Notes: a model not told the origin generated them from the sequence alone. A DNA stretch of 64,000 nt from Pseudomonadota bacterium (GCA_021792755.1 JAJYUA010000021.1:1-64000), one strand, 5' to 3'; counted from the first letter of the stretch, positions 17,215 to 26,742 are shown. A program made the numbers and translations.

Positions 17215-18990
17215 GTGCCCGCCGCGGGGCCGATTCCGGCCCCTCGTGCGCGCGATGCGGCACCGGGGGCAGAGTGGCTTCGGCGCGAGGCCGGGCGCAT
17301 CCGCAAGCCCCTGCTGGGCGCGGCGCTGCTCACCGGACTGCTGGCGCTCGCGCTGGTGGCCCAGGCGTGGCTGCTGTCGGGCCTGCTCGATCAGGCGGTG
17401 TTCGCGCATGCGCCGCTCAGGCGCCTGTGGCCGCTGTGGCTCGGCCTGCTGCTGCTCGCGTTGCTGCGTTTCGGGTTGAGCGTCGGCGCCCGGCGCACCG
17501 TATTTCGCGCGGCACAGCGTCTCTCCCAGGATCTGCGCGCCCGTCTGCTGCGCGGTGCGCAGGGACTGGGTCCCTACGGGCTGCGCGCGCAGTCGAGCGG
17601 TGAGCTCATCACCGGGCTGGTCGACGGGATCGAGGCCATTCTGGCCTATTTCGCGCGCTATTTGCCGCAGCTCGGCAGTGCGCTGCTCGTTCCGGCGCTG
17701 CTCGCGGTGTTCGTGTTTCCGGCGGACTGGCTCTCGGGTCTGGTGCTGCTGCTCACCGCGCCGCTGATTCCGCTGTTCATGACGCTGGTGGGCAAGGCCG
17801 CCGGGCAGGCGAGCGAGCGACGCTACGCGCAGCTGAGGCGCCTCGGCGCGGCATTCATCGAAGCGCTGGGCGGACTCGTCACGCTGCGTCAGCTCGGGGC
17901 CGCCGATCGCTTCGCGAGGCGGCTGGACGGCGAGAGCGAGGAGTATCGGCTGCTCACCATGCAGGTGCTGCGCATCGCGTTTCTGTCGACACTCGTGCTC
18001 GAATTCTTCTGCACGATCAGCATCGCGGTGGTCGCGGTGCTCATCGGCTTTCGCCTGCTATGGGGCGAGCTGCACCTGCGCGCGGGGCTGTTCGTGCTGC
18101 TGCTGGCTCCGGAGTTCTACCTGCCGCTGAGGGCCCTCGGCGGCATGCGCCACACGCGCATGGACGCGCTCGCGGCGGCGCAGCATCTCTCGGCGCTCGA
18201 TGACATCCCGTCCGCCCCGGGGGCATCGCTCGTAAGGGGCGCACGAGCGCCGCTCGAGGCCGCGCCGGAAATCCGCATCGAGCGCGTCAGCTATGCGCAC
18301 GGCGGCCGCGCAGCGGCACTTCGCGACTGCAGCATCGTGCTCGAGGCGCATCGTGTGACCGCTCTGGTCGGCGCCACGGGGGCCGGCAAGAGCACGCTGC
18401 TCAACCTGCTGTTGGGCTTCGCCGTGCCCGATGGCGGTCAGATATGCATCGATGGGGTCGATTTGACCGTGCTCGACCCGGCGCAGTGGCGTGCGCGCGT
18501 AGCCTGGGTGCCGCAGCAGACGCATGTGTTCGAGGGCAGCGTGCGTGACAATCTGCTGCTCGCAGCCGCCGACGCCGACGCCGACGCGCTGCGGCGCGCC
18601 GCCGAGCGCAGCGGTCTTGCGGCCGTGATCGAGCGTCTGCCGAAGGGTTGGGACACCCCGCTCGGGGAGCGCGGCTTGGGCCTCTCCGGCGGGGAGCTGC
18701 AGCGTCTGGCACTGGCGCGCGCGCTGCTGCGCGAGCGGGCGCGGGTCTGGCTGCTCGATGAGCCGACCGCGCATCTGGATCCCGACGGCACGCGCGCGGT
18801 GGAGGCGGTCATACGCGCCGCCGCCGCCACGCATACCGTGATACTGGTGGCGCACCGGCTGAGCGCGGCGCGCTCGGCGGACTGGGTGGCGGTGCTGCGC
18901 GACGGACGTGTCATCGAGCAGGGCACGCCGCGCGAGCTCGAGGGCTCGCGCGGGGCCTACGCCGATCTGTTGCAGGCGGAGCTGTCGTGA
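17215..18990 (+). CDS. cydD: CydD, ABC exporter subunit for thiols needed in bd-oxidase assembly
   Basis: A 591-residue fused membrane/ATPase half-transporter. Six hydrophobic segments (to about residue 320) precede a nucleotide-binding domain with Walker A GATGAGKST, signature LSGGELQRLALARALL and Walker B VWLLDEPTAHLD. With CydC it exports glutathione and cysteine to the periplasm, allowing maturation of cytochrome bd. The start is GTG 17215, 14 bases after the CydX-like gene. Its TGA overlaps the GTG used by the next frame (GTGA, 18987-18990), exactly where a repeat array begins. Confidence 0.93.
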   Translation: MPAAGPIPAPRARDAAPGAEWLRREAGRIRKPLLGAALLTGLLALALVAQAWLLSGLLDQAVFAHAPLRRLWPLWLGLLLLALLRFGLSVGARRTVFRAAQRLSQDLRARLLRGAQGLGPYGLRAQSSGELITGLVDGIEAILAYFARYLPQLGSALLVPALLAVFVFPADWLSGLVLLLTAPLIPLFMTLVGKAAGQASERRYAQLRRLGAAFIEALGGLVTLRQLGAADRFARRLDGESEEYRLLTMQVLRIAFLSTLVLEFFCTISIAVVAVLIGFRLLWGELHLRAGLFVLLLAPEFYLPLRALGGMRHTRMDALAAAQHLSALDDIPSAPGASLVRGARAPLEAAPEIRIERVSYAHGGRAAALRDCSIVLEAHRVTALVGATGAGKSTLLNLLLGFAVPDGGQICIDGVDLTVLDPAQWRARVAWVPQQTHVFEGSVRDNLLLAAADADADALRRAAERSGLAAVIERLPKGWDTPLGERGLGLSGGELQRLALARALLRERARVWLLDEPTAHLDPDGTRAVEAVIRAAAATHTVILVAHRLSAARSADWVAVLRDGRVIEQGTPRELEGSRGAYADLLQAELS

Positions 18991-20879
18991 AAAAATCGCC
19001 GGGAGCGATTTTTAACGCGGCGAAGCCGCGGCCCTCCAAGGGCGAGGCGCAGGAGGCGCCGAGTAAAAAATCGCCGGGAGCGATTTTTAACGCGGCGAAG
19101 CCGCGGCCCCCCAAGGGCGAGGCGCAGGAGGCGCCGAGTAACCCGCTGTTGCCACCTGTGCTGCGACGTTTGCTCGGCACGCTGTACCCCTATCGCGGCT
19201 GGATGGCCGGCGGCGCGGCGCTTGCCCTGCTTGCGGCGCTGGCCGCGATCGGCCTGATGGCGGTTTCGGGCTGGTTCATCGCGGCCATGGCGGTCGCCGG
19301 TGCCGGAGGCATCGTCATCAACTACTATACCCCCGCCGCGGCGATTCGCGCGTTCGCCCTCCTGCGCACCGGCGGCCGCTACGGCGAGCGTGTCGTCACG
19401 CACGAGGCGACGCTGCGCGGTCTCGCGGGGTTGCGCGCCTGGCTGTTTCGGCGATTGATCCCGTTGGCGCCGGCGCGCTTGTCGGCGCTGCGCAGCGCCG
19501 AGCTCTTCGCACGGCTGCGCGCCGACATCGATGCGCTGGAGCATTTCTATCTCGCCGTGCTGGTGCCGGCGGCGGTCGCGCTGCTCACCGTGGCGGCGGC
19601 TGTGCTCGTTTGCCTCATCGTGCTGCCCGCCGCCGCTTCGGTGCTGCTGCTTGGCGCGCTGTGCGCGGGCGTGCTGCTGCCGGTCTGGATGCAGCGCCGC
19701 GCCGCGCACGATGCCGCGCAAGCGGTGCGCGAGGGCGCCGCGTTGCGCGGCCTGCTGCTCGATGCGCTGCGCGGTCACGCCGAGCTGCTGGCCTGGGGAG
19801 GCGTCGCCGCGCACAGCCGGCGCATCGATGCGCTGGCGGCCCGGGTGGATGCGCGCCGGAGCCGCATCGAGCTGCTGCAGGCGGTGACCGGCGGCGCGGT
19901 CGGGCTGTTCGCGCAGCTGACGCTGCTTCCCGTGCTGGCGTTCGCCCTGACGGCGGCGCATCGCGGCACACTGGCGCCGTCGCTGGTGGTGATGCTGTCG
20001 CTGTTGACGTTGGCTTCGTTCGAGGTGATCGCGCCGCTGTCGGAGGCGCTGGCGCAGTGGCAGGCGACTCTCGTCGCCGGCGCGCGCGTGTTCGAGCTGG
20101 CCGATACGCCGCCGGCTTTCGTCGAGCCCGACAGCTGTGCGCCCCTGGCGCCGGCTGCCGCCATCGTGTTCGAGGGCGCCCGCCTGCGCTATGCCGCGGA
20201 TGCGCCCTGGGCGCTCGATCGCGTCGACCTCGCGCTGGCGCCGGGAGCCCGGGTGGCCGTGGTCGGCGCATCGGGAGCGGGCAAGAGCTCGCTGCTCGCG
20301 GCGCTGCTGAAGCTGTACCCGCTGCAGGAAGGACGCGTGCTGTTCGCCGGCCAGTCCGTGCAGGCGCTGCAGGGGGACGTGCTGCGCCGGCGCATCGCGG
20401 TCATCGCGCAGCAGCCGGTGCTGTTCAACCTGTCGTTGCTCGAGAACCTGCGGTTGGCGGCGCCCGAGGCCGACGCCGGGAGGATCGAGTGCGCCGTCGG
20501 GCTGGCTCAGCTCGATCCATTCGTGGCCTCTTTGCCCGCGGGGTATGACACCGTGTTGGGCGAGGGGGGGGCGCTCGTCTCCGGCGGCGAGGCGCGGCGG
20601 ATCGCGATCGCGCGCGCACTGCTGCAGGATGCGCCGGTGCTGGTGCTAGATGAGCCGACGGAGGGCTTGGATGCGCGCACGGCGCATGACCTGTACTCTG
20701 CATTGGATGCGGCGGCGCGCAATCGGACGCTGCTCCTCATTACGCACCGCCTGAGCGGCCTCGCCCGCCTCGTGGACGAGGTCGTGGTGATGGAGGCTGC
20801 TCGGGTCATCGAGCGGGTCCCGGTAAGCGATTATCTTGCCCGCGAGCGCACCGCCCGTATGGCCGATTCCGGAGGCTGA
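18987..20879 (+). CDS. cydC: CydC, ABC exporter subunit, with repeat-encoded N-terminal extension
   Basis: As drawn it is 630 residues from GTG 18987. The first 51 residues are the start plus two copies of a 25-residue repeat (KKSPGAIFNAAKPRP...). CydC-like sequence begins near LLPPVLRRLLGTLYPYRGW, with VSGWFIAAMAVAGAGG typical of the first membrane helices. Walker A is GASGAGKSS, the signature VSGGEARRIAIARALL, and Walker B VLVLDEPTEGLD. In-frame TTG 19149 and GTG 19158 lie after the repeats; the latter would give 573 residues, the usual family length. So either the repeats are translated or they are an intercistronic element and initiation is downstream. The cydD overlap (GTGA) favours the first, the length favours the second. 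Confidence 0.9.
   Translation: MKKSPGAIFNAAKPRPSKGEAQEAPSKKSPGAIFNAAKPRPPKGEAQEAPSNPLLPPVLRRLLGTLYPYRGWMAGGAALALLAALAAIGLMAVSGWFIAAMAVAGAGGIVINYYTPAAAIRAFALLRTGGRYGERVVTHEATLRGLAGLRAWLFRRLIPLAPARLSALRSAELFARLRADIDALEHFYLAVLVPAAVALLTVAAAVLVCLIVLPAAASVLLLGALCAGVLLPVWMQRRAAHDAAQAVREGAALRGLLLDALRGHAELLAWGGVAAHSRRIDALAARVDARRSRIELLQAVTGGAVGLFAQLTLLPVLAFALTAAHRGTLAPSLVVMLSLLTLASFEVIAPLSEALAQWQATLVAGARVFELADTPPAFVEPDSCAPLAPAAAIVFEGARLRYAADAPWALDRVDLALAPGARVAVVGASGAGKSSLLAALLKLYPLQEGRVLFAGQSVQALQGDVLRRRIAVIAQQPVLFNLSLLENLRLAAPEADAGRIECAVGLAQLDPFVASLPAGYDTVLGEGGALVSGGEARRIAIARALLQDAPVLVLDEPTEGLDARTAHDLYSALDAAARNRTLLLITHRLSGLARLVDEVVVMEAARVIERVPVSDYLARERTARMADSGG
18990..19139 (+). repeat. Tandem pair of 75-bp palindrome-rich repeats at the cydD/cydC junction
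   Basis: Copy 1 is 18990-19064 and copy 2 is 19065-19139; the copies differ at one base (19035 T versus 19110 C). Each unit folds into three hairpins. In copy 1 they are: 9-bp arm AAAAATCGC (18991-18999 with 19005-19013), 6-bp arm CGCGGC (19016-19021 with 19025-19030, loop GAA) and 5-bp arm GGCGC (19046-19050 with 19056-19060). The unit is 25 codons long and open in the cydC frame, so the array encodes two 25-residue repeats if translated. The array begins on the last base of the cydD stop codon. Confidence 0.95.
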
Positions 20880-20883
20880 AAGC

Positions 20884-21351
20884 ATGAGCCATTCCACCTC
20901 GCTCAATCCCGACCAGGCGCTGATCCTCGACTTTCTCGCCGGTGACGGGACGCCGCGGCCTTTCGATGCCAATCCCCTGGCGCGTGGGCTGGGCACGCAG
21001 CTGCTCGCGGCCGATGCGAAGGAGGGTACGGTGACGCTCGGTTTCACGCCAGGGCCGCAGTTCCTGCAGGGCAACGGCTGTGTGCAGGGGGGGATCGTCG
21101 CCGCCATGCTGGATTTCGCGCTCGCGCTCGCGGTGCTGACGCGCCTTGCGGCGGGCCAGAGCCACACCACTGCGTCGTTCTCGGTCAACCTGCTGCGGCC
21201 GACGCGCGTGGGACGCTATGTCGCCCGGGGCCGCCTGCAGCGCCTGGGCTCGCGCCTCGCCTTCGCGTACGCCAGCTTGGCCCTTGGCGATACCGAAGAG
21301 CCGGTGGCGACGGCCACCGGCGTCATGTCGCTGCGACAGGGGACGCGCTAA
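20884..21351 (+). CDS. PaaI-family hotdog thioesterase
   Basis: A 155-residue single hotdog domain. The family signature region reads GNGCVQGGIVAAMLDFALA, where the usual HGG is QGG and the catalytic aspartate follows. It probably hydrolyses acyl- or aroyl-CoA esters; the substrate is unknown. The ATG at 20884 is 4 bases after the cydC stop, so it may be co-transcribed with the bd-oxidase operon, without an obvious functional link. Confidence 0.82.
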   Translation: MSHSTSLNPDQALILDFLAGDGTPRPFDANPLARGLGTQLLAADAKEGTVTLGFTPGPQFLQGNGCVQGGIVAAMLDFALALAVLTRLAAGQSHTTASFSVNLLRPTRVGRYVARGRLQRLGSRLAFAYASLALGDTEEPVATATGVMSLRQGTR

Positions 21352-21524
21352 GCAGAGCAAGAGCGGCCGGCCATCGGCGGGGGTGACACGGGTCCGGGAC
21401 GCGCGCGCGCCTGCCCGCATTATGTCTCCTATCGCATTGGCGTGGGCGGGCGCAAGGAGTAAATTCACAAAACTGGCAACTCGTCCGCTCGGCCGGCCGG
21501 AGCAGGCGAAGATTAAGTCAAAGA

Positions 21525-21544
21525 GGGCCGCCTGATCGCGGCCC
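21525..21544. other. Hairpin in the leader of the secreted-protein gene
   Basis: A 7-bp perfect stem, GGGCCGC (21525-21531) with GCGGCCC (21538-21544), loop CTGATC, ending 24 bases before the start codon at 21569. There is no T-run. It could terminate the preceding operon or shape the mRNA leader; the function is unknown. Confidence 0.35.
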
Positions 21545-21568
21545 GCAGAGCGACAACGGAGAATGCAG

Positions 21569-22096
21569 ATGAAGAAAAGCCACGCCACGCTGCTCGTGCT
21601 CCTGATGATGGGGCTCGCCGGGCGCGCTTCGGCCGTCTCGCTCACATTCGGCCACTGGCTGGTGGCCACCTCCACCGATGGCAACTACTCCTATGCGGCC
21701 ACCGTGAACCGGCAGGGGGAGGTTTTCGGGGAGTTCTGCGCCTACCGCTCGGCCTCCTGTCGATGGCTGCTCGCCGTTCGCACAAGCTGCCGGTTCGGGG
21801 ACGTTTACCCGATCCTGGCCAATTCCAGCAGCGGCGCTAATCCCGTCGCGATCTTCTGCGTCGGTGCGGTGGGTCACCGTATCTACGGCATGGCGCTGAT
21901 GAATCGTGAGAAGCTCGAGCAGAGCATTGCGCATGCGGCCCAGGTCGGCTTCGCGGTTCCGCTCGATGACGGCGGTTTTACGGTGGCGAACTTTCAGCTG
22001 AACGGACGGGTCCAGGCGACGTCCTTCCTGCAGAAGTCCTTCTTCGCGGAAATCCAGCGCCGACGGCAGGCCCAAGCGGCCGAGCAGCCGCTTTAG
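21569..22096 (+). CDS. Secreted protein of unknown function, weakly IalB-like
   Basis: A 175-residue protein with a clear Sec signal (MKKSHATLLVLLMMGLAGRASA, cleavage expected after ASA). The mature part has four cysteines (in GEFCAYRSASCRW, RTSCRF and AIFCVG) and an FGHWLV opening followed by a VGFAVPLDDGG stretch. This faintly recalls the invasion-associated-locus-B family of periplasmic proteins, but I am not sure of the match. The ATG at 21569 is chosen over 21563 because GGAG is 8 bases upstream of it. No operon partner is obvious. Confidence 0.6.
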   Translation: MKKSHATLLVLLMMGLAGRASAVSLTFGHWLVATSTDGNYSYAATVNRQGEVFGEFCAYRSASCRWLLAVRTSCRFGDVYPILANSSSGANPVAIFCVGAVGHRIYGMALMNREKLEQSIAHAAQVGFAVPLDDGGFTVANFQLNGRVQATSFLQKSFFAEIQRRRQAQAAEQPL

Positions 22097-22369
22097 CTCC
22101 GAGGGCGCAGATCCCTCTCCTCCCTTCGAGGGACAGTGCGCGCCCGCGTGCGACGAGGACACGCTTAAGTGCGTCGAGCCGAGCTCAGAAAGCCCGCCGA
22201 CAGGTAAAATGGCCCATCTCTAAGCCGTACCGAGCGCGCATAGCGCGAGCCCGACGCGCATCCCTGAGGGGGATGCCGCCGGCTTCCGGCTGCTCCTTGA
22301 GATTGTAAGGTGAGCTGCAGCGAGATCGCCGGGAGCGGTCTGGCGAGAACGATCAGGACAGGAACCGTG

Positions 22370-23503
22370 ATGAAGAACGTGATGAGGCGACGACTGGTCA
22401 TCGTACTGGTCTCGATGGGGGTGGTGCTGGGCGCCGTGGTGGCCTGGAACCACATCAAGGCCCACTTTATCGCCCAGTTCATGGCAAAGAACGCCTCGAT
22501 GCCCCAGACGGTGTCAACGGCGGTGGTGCACTACTCGACCTGGCAGCCCCACATCACCTCCGTGGGGAGCCTGCGCGCGGTGCACGGTGTCGAAGTCAGC
22601 CCGCAGGTGGCCGGCATGGTGGTCAGCGTCGACTTCACGTCCGGATCCTATGCCCATGCGGGGCAGGCGTTGGTTCATCTCAACGACACGCCCGAAGTCG
22701 CGCAGTTGCGCTCGCTGCAGGCGACGGCGCACTACGACTGGCTAACGTACCAGCGCGACGTGAGCCAGTATAAGGCCCAGGCCATCGGCAAGGCGGTGCT
22801 GGATGCCGCGACGGCCAACTGGAAGAGCGCCGAGGCGCAGAGGAAGGCCGAGGCGGCGCTGATTGCGGAATTGACCATCCGGGCGCCCTTCAACGGCCGG
22901 CTCGGTATCACCACCGTCAATCCGGGGCAGTACCTGCAGGCGGGAGCTGCCGTCACGGCCCTGGAGTCGCTCGACCCGATCTACGTCGACTTCAAGCTCC
23001 CGCAGATCGACTTGTCCCGGGTGAGGGTCGGCCAGACCGTGCACGTCACGACGAGCGCATTCCCGGGCAGCGTGTTCACCGGTCGCGTGACCTCCATCGA
23101 CTCGGAGGTCGATCCGGCCACCCGCAATTTCGAGGCGGAAGCCACGATCGCCAACCCGCAACGCCGGCTCATGCCCGGGATGTTCGTGGATGCCGCGGTC
23201 CAGTCGGGCGCGCCGCGGCACTACCTCACCCTGCCGCAGACGGCCATCAGCTACAACCCCTACGGCGACACGGTGTTCGTGGTGAAGCGCGGTGCGAAGT
23301 CCGCCGCCAAGCCGACGGTGCGCCAGGTGTTCGTGACGCTGGGGCCGACGCGCGGCGATCAGGTCGCCGTGCTGAAAGGTCTTTCGGCGGGCGAGCAGAT
23401 CGTGACCAGCGGCGAGATGAAGCTCAAGAACGGCACGCCCATCACCGTCAGCAACAGCGTGCGGCCGCACGGCAAGTTTCGCGCCGTCGCGCAGAATCGG
23501 TGA
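22370..23503 (+). CDS. RND efflux periplasmic adaptor subunit
   Basis: A 377-residue membrane fusion protein of the AcrA/MexE type. A signal/anchor helix (about 8-26) is followed by a lipoyl half (GSLRAVHGVEVSPQVAGMV), a short hairpin, the second lipoyl half (TIRAPFNGRLGITTVNPGQY) and the beta-barrel (RVTSIDSEVDPATRNFEAEA). The ATG at 22370 follows AGGACAGGA. The permease starts 4 bases after the stop. No outer-membrane channel gene is linked. Confidence 0.92.
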   Translation: MKNVMRRRLVIVLVSMGVVLGAVVAWNHIKAHFIAQFMAKNASMPQTVSTAVVHYSTWQPHITSVGSLRAVHGVEVSPQVAGMVVSVDFTSGSYAHAGQALVHLNDTPEVAQLRSLQATAHYDWLTYQRDVSQYKAQAIGKAVLDAATANWKSAEAQRKAEAALIAELTIRAPFNGRLGITTVNPGQYLQAGAAVTALESLDPIYVDFKLPQIDLSRVRVGQTVHVTTSAFPGSVFTGRVTSIDSEVDPATRNFEAEATIANPQRRLMPGMFVDAAVQSGAPRHYLTLPQTAISYNPYGDTVFVVKRGAKSAAKPTVRQVFVTLGPTRGDQVAVLKGLSAGEQIVTSGEMKLKNGTPITVSNSVRPHGKFRAVAQNR

Positions 23504-23507
23504 CGGC

Positions 23508-26500
23508 GTGAGATTCACCGACATCTTCATCCGGCGGCCGGTGCTCGCGGCCGTCGTCAGCCTGCTGATCCTGGTGCTCGGCGCGCGCGCGATCTTCCAG
23601 CTGCCGGTCACGCAGTACCCGAAGACCCAGAGCGCGGTGATCACGGTCAGCACGTACTACTACGGCGCGGATGCGCAGACGGTGGCCGGGTTCATCACCC
23701 AGCCGCTGGAGACGGCGATCGCGCAGGCGCAGGGCATCGATTACATGTCCTCCCAGTCGATACCCGGGGAGTCGGTCATCACCGCGACGCTGCGCCTCAA
23801 TTACAGCGCCAACAAGGCGCTCACCGAGATCAGCGCCCAGGTGAACGCGGTGCGCAACCAATTGCCGCCGCAGTCGCAGCTGCCGGTGATCGCGCTGGCG
23901 AAGAACCAGACGACCGACACGATGTACGTCGGCTACTTCAGCAGTGTACTGCGGCCGAACGCGCTGACCGATTTTCTGCTGCGCGTGGTGCAGCCGCAGC
24001 TGAACGCCGTCGCGGGGGTTCAGGACGCCGAGCTTGTGGGCGCACGTATTTTCGCCCTGCGGGCCTGGCTGGACCCGAACCGCATGGCGGCGTACGGTGT
24101 CACCGCGGCCGACGTCTACCAGGCCCTGGCGGCCAACAACTACCTGTCGGCCGCCGGCCACACCAAGGGACGGATGGTCAGCATCAATCTGACCGCCTCG
24201 ACCGATCCGAAGACGCTGCGGGCATTTCGCAACCTGGTGATCCGTGACCAGAACGGGGCGATCGTGCGCCTGAAGGACGTGGCCACGGTCGTGCTCGGCG
24301 CGCAGAATTACAACTTCAGCGTGCGCTTCAACGGCCGCCCGGGCGTGTTCATCGGCATCAAGGCGGCCCCCAGCGCCAATATTCTCGACGTGGCCCGTCG
24401 GGTCGAGGCGCAGCTGCCGGTCATCGCGCGCCAGCTGCCGCGCGGCATCACTCAGAAAGTGGTGTTCAACGCCACCAGCTTCATTCACGCCTCCATCGTC
24501 GATGTCATCAGTACGCTGATCGAGGCGCTGCTCATCGTCACGGCGGTCATCTTCCTGTTCCTCGGCAGTCCGCGGGCGGTCGCCGTGCCGGCGCTGGCGA
24601 TGCCGCTGTCGATCGTCGGCGCCTTCATCGTCATGCTGGCGCTCGGCTACTCCATCAACCTGCTGACGCTGCTCGCGCTGGTGCTCGCGATCGGACTGGT
24701 GGTCGACGATGCCATCATCATCGTGGAAAACATCGACCGGCACATGAAGCAGGGGAGCACGCCGTTCGAGGCGGCGATCCAGGGCGCGCGCGAGCTCGGC
24801 GGCCCGATCATCGCCATGACCGCCGTGCTGGTGGCGGCCTACGTGCCGATCGCCTTCCAGGGCGGGCTCACGGGCGCGCTGTTCACCCAGTTCGCCTTCA
24901 CGCTGGTCGGGGCGGTCACCGCCTCGGGCATCATCGCGCTCACGCTCTCGCCGATGATGTGCTCGCGCATCTTCCGCGCCGAGCAGGAGGACAACCGCTT
25001 CACGCATCTGCTCGATCGCGGCTTCGATCGGTTGCGCCGCGGCTATCACCGCGTGCTGCAGAACTGGTTGTCGACCTGGCCGGTGCTGGTCGTGCTCGGG
25101 GTGGTGCTGCTCGCCGGCGTGTTCTACCTGTTCATGACCTCCAAGCACCAGCTCGCGCCGCAGGAGGATCAGGGCGTGGTGCTCTACCAGGTGATCGGCC
25201 CTCCGGATGCGACGCTCGCGCAGATGAAGCGCTACGCCCGCCAGATCTACCGGGAGGCGCGCACGCTGCCGGAAGTCATGCACGTGTTCCAGATGACCGG
25301 CACGCCGTCGGTGAACCAGGGGTTCGGCGGCGTGCTGCTCAAGCCCTGGAACGAGCGCACCCGTACCGCTACGCAAGTGCAGCAGATCCTGCAGAGCCGC
25401 TGGAATCACGTCGCCGGGGCGCGCGTGGTGGCCTTCCAGTTCCCCTCGCTGCCCGGGGCGCAGGGCCTGCCGGTGCAGTTCGAGATCACCACCGCCGAGC
25501 CGATCGCCAATTTGAACGTCGTGGCGAAGCAGGTGCTCGCGCGCGCGCGCGCGAGCGGGCTGTTTTTCTTCGTGGACGATGAGCTGAAGATCGATCAGCC
25601 TCAGGACGAGCTGGTGGTCAATCCCAACAAGGTGGCCGACCTCGGCCTCACCCAGCAGGACATCGCCGCGACGCTGGGGGCGGCGCTCGGCGGCGGCTAT
25701 GTCAATTACTTCGAGCTCGGCGGCCGCTCCTACGAAGTGATGCCGCAGGTGCGGCAGAGATTCCGGCTGAACCCAAGCCAGATCCTGGACTATCACCTGC
25801 GCACGGCCTCCGGGCACATCGTGGAGCTCGGCACGGTGGCGCACCTGAAGCCCGAGGTCGTGCCCGAGGCGATCACGCATTTCCAGCGGCTGAATGCCGC
25901 CCTGATCGCGGGTGTTCCGGCCGTCTCGCAGGGGCAGGCGCTCGCTTTCCTGCGCAACGCCCTGCACAAGGTCGCTCCCACCGGCTACGAGGCCGACTAC
26001 GCCGGCGAGTCCCGGCAGTTCATGAAGGGCTCCAACAGTTTCGTCGCGACCTTCGGTTTTGCGCTGATCATCGTGTTCCTGGTGCTCGCGGCGCTGTTCG
26101 AGAGTTTCCGCGACCCGGTGGTCATCCTGGTGTCGGTGCCGGCGGCGCTGTTCGGCGCGCTGCTGTTCATCAATCTCGGCTTCACGACGATCAACATCTA
26201 CACCCAGGTGGGCCTGGTGACTCTGCTCGGGCTGATCAGCAAGCACGGCATCCTGATGGTGCAGTTCGCCAACGATGAGCAGCGCTCCGGCAAGACGAAG
26301 CTCGAGGCCATCGAAGCGGCCGCCGAGGTGCGGCTGCGCCCGATCCTCATGACGACCGCGGCGATGGTCGTGGGTGTGCTGCCGCTGGTGCTCGCCACGG
26401 GCGCGGGCGCGGCCGGAAGGAGGGCCATGGGCATCGTGATCTTCACCGGCTTGTCCATCGGCACGCTGTTCACGTTGTTCATCGTGCCGGCGGTGTACCT

Positions 26501-26588
26501 GCTGCTGGCGCAGGATCACGAGCAGGACCGGCAGAAGGCGGCAGGCCTGGCCGTCGCGGCTACCGCGGTCGCAACCGCGGCGGAGTGA
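23508..26588 (+). CDS. RND-family multidrug efflux permease
   Basis: A 1026-residue inner-membrane trimeric pump subunit of the hydrophobe/amphiphile class. It has twelve membrane helices and two large periplasmic loops. The proton-relay aspartate pair is present in TM4 (GLVVDDAIIIVENIDRH). Repeated families of motifs (FTDIFIRRPVLA at the start, GKTKLEAIEAAAEVRLRPI before TM11) identify the class. GTG start at 23508, separated from the adaptor stop by 4 bases. It probably works with the NodT-type channel at 11.8 kb or one outside the window. Substrate range is not deducible. Confidence 0.94.
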   Translation: MRFTDIFIRRPVLAAVVSLLILVLGARAIFQLPVTQYPKTQSAVITVSTYYYGADAQTVAGFITQPLETAIAQAQGIDYMSSQSIPGESVITATLRLNYSANKALTEISAQVNAVRNQLPPQSQLPVIALAKNQTTDTMYVGYFSSVLRPNALTDFLLRVVQPQLNAVAGVQDAELVGARIFALRAWLDPNRMAAYGVTAADVYQALAANNYLSAAGHTKGRMVSINLTASTDPKTLRAFRNLVIRDQNGAIVRLKDVATVVLGAQNYNFSVRFNGRPGVFIGIKAAPSANILDVARRVEAQLPVIARQLPRGITQKVVFNATSFIHASIVDVISTLIEALLIVTAVIFLFLGSPRAVAVPALAMPLSIVGAFIVMLALGYSINLLTLLALVLAIGLVVDDAIIIVENIDRHMKQGSTPFEAAIQGARELGGPIIAMTAVLVAAYVPIAFQGGLTGALFTQFAFTLVGAVTASGIIALTLSPMMCSRIFRAEQEDNRFTHLLDRGFDRLRRGYHRVLQNWLSTWPVLVVLGVVLLAGVFYLFMTSKHQLAPQEDQGVVLYQVIGPPDATLAQMKRYARQIYREARTLPEVMHVFQMTGTPSVNQGFGGVLLKPWNERTRTATQVQQILQSRWNHVAGARVVAFQFPSLPGAQGLPVQFEITTAEPIANLNVVAKQVLARARASGLFFFVDDELKIDQPQDELVVNPNKVADLGLTQQDIAATLGAALGGGYVNYFELGGRSYEVMPQVRQRFRLNPSQILDYHLRTASGHIVELGTVAHLKPEVVPEAITHFQRLNAALIAGVPAVSQGQALAFLRNALHKVAPTGYEADYAGESRQFMKGSNSFVATFGFALIIVFLVLAALFESFRDPVVILVSVPAALFGALLFINLGFTTINIYTQVGLVTLLGLISKHGILMVQFANDEQRSGKTKLEAIEAAAEVRLRPILMTTAAMVVGVLPLVLATGAGAAGRRAMGIVIFTGLSIGTLFTLFIVPAVYLLLAQDHEQDRQKAAGLAVAATAVATAAE

Positions 26589-26693
26589 TTCCGCCGCAGC
26601 GACTCTCTATCCCGGCACGCGGCGCCGGTCGCGTGTACGGGGGGGGCGGCATGTCGGCCGCGTGGAGTCCGGCGCGGAGCGCGTGAGGGGAAT

Positions 26694-26707
26694 TTGATCC
26701 CTGTCAA
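26694..26707 (+). promoter_or_regulatory. FNR/Anr box upstream of ubiD
   Basis: TTGATCCCTGTCAA: half-sites TTGA and TCAA separated by six bases, one base from the TTGAT-N4-ATCAA consensus. The centre is 42.5 bp from the ubiD ATG. A weak -10-like TAGCGT at 26729-26734 is about 31 bp from the box centre, the class II spacing, predicting transcription to begin at or next to the ATG. An Fe-S FNR homologue is encoded 4 kb away. Confidence 0.7.
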
Positions 26708-26742
26708 TCGGATGCCGGTGCCCTGCGGTAGCGTTCGCAGGA

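Noticed and set aside
22325-22337. 13-base match to the hairpin core of the cydC repeat
   Set aside because: Only the core matches; the flanking arms and the other two hairpins are absent, so it is not annotated as a repeat copy on its own.
23448-26519. 1023-codon open frame antisense to the RND permease
   Set aside because: Composition is dominated by His, Arg, Gln and Glu, with no recognisable domain, and it is an exact shadow of a conserved pump gene. Long antisense frames are expected at this GC content. The same applies to long minus-strand frames over cydAB and the Ehr genes.
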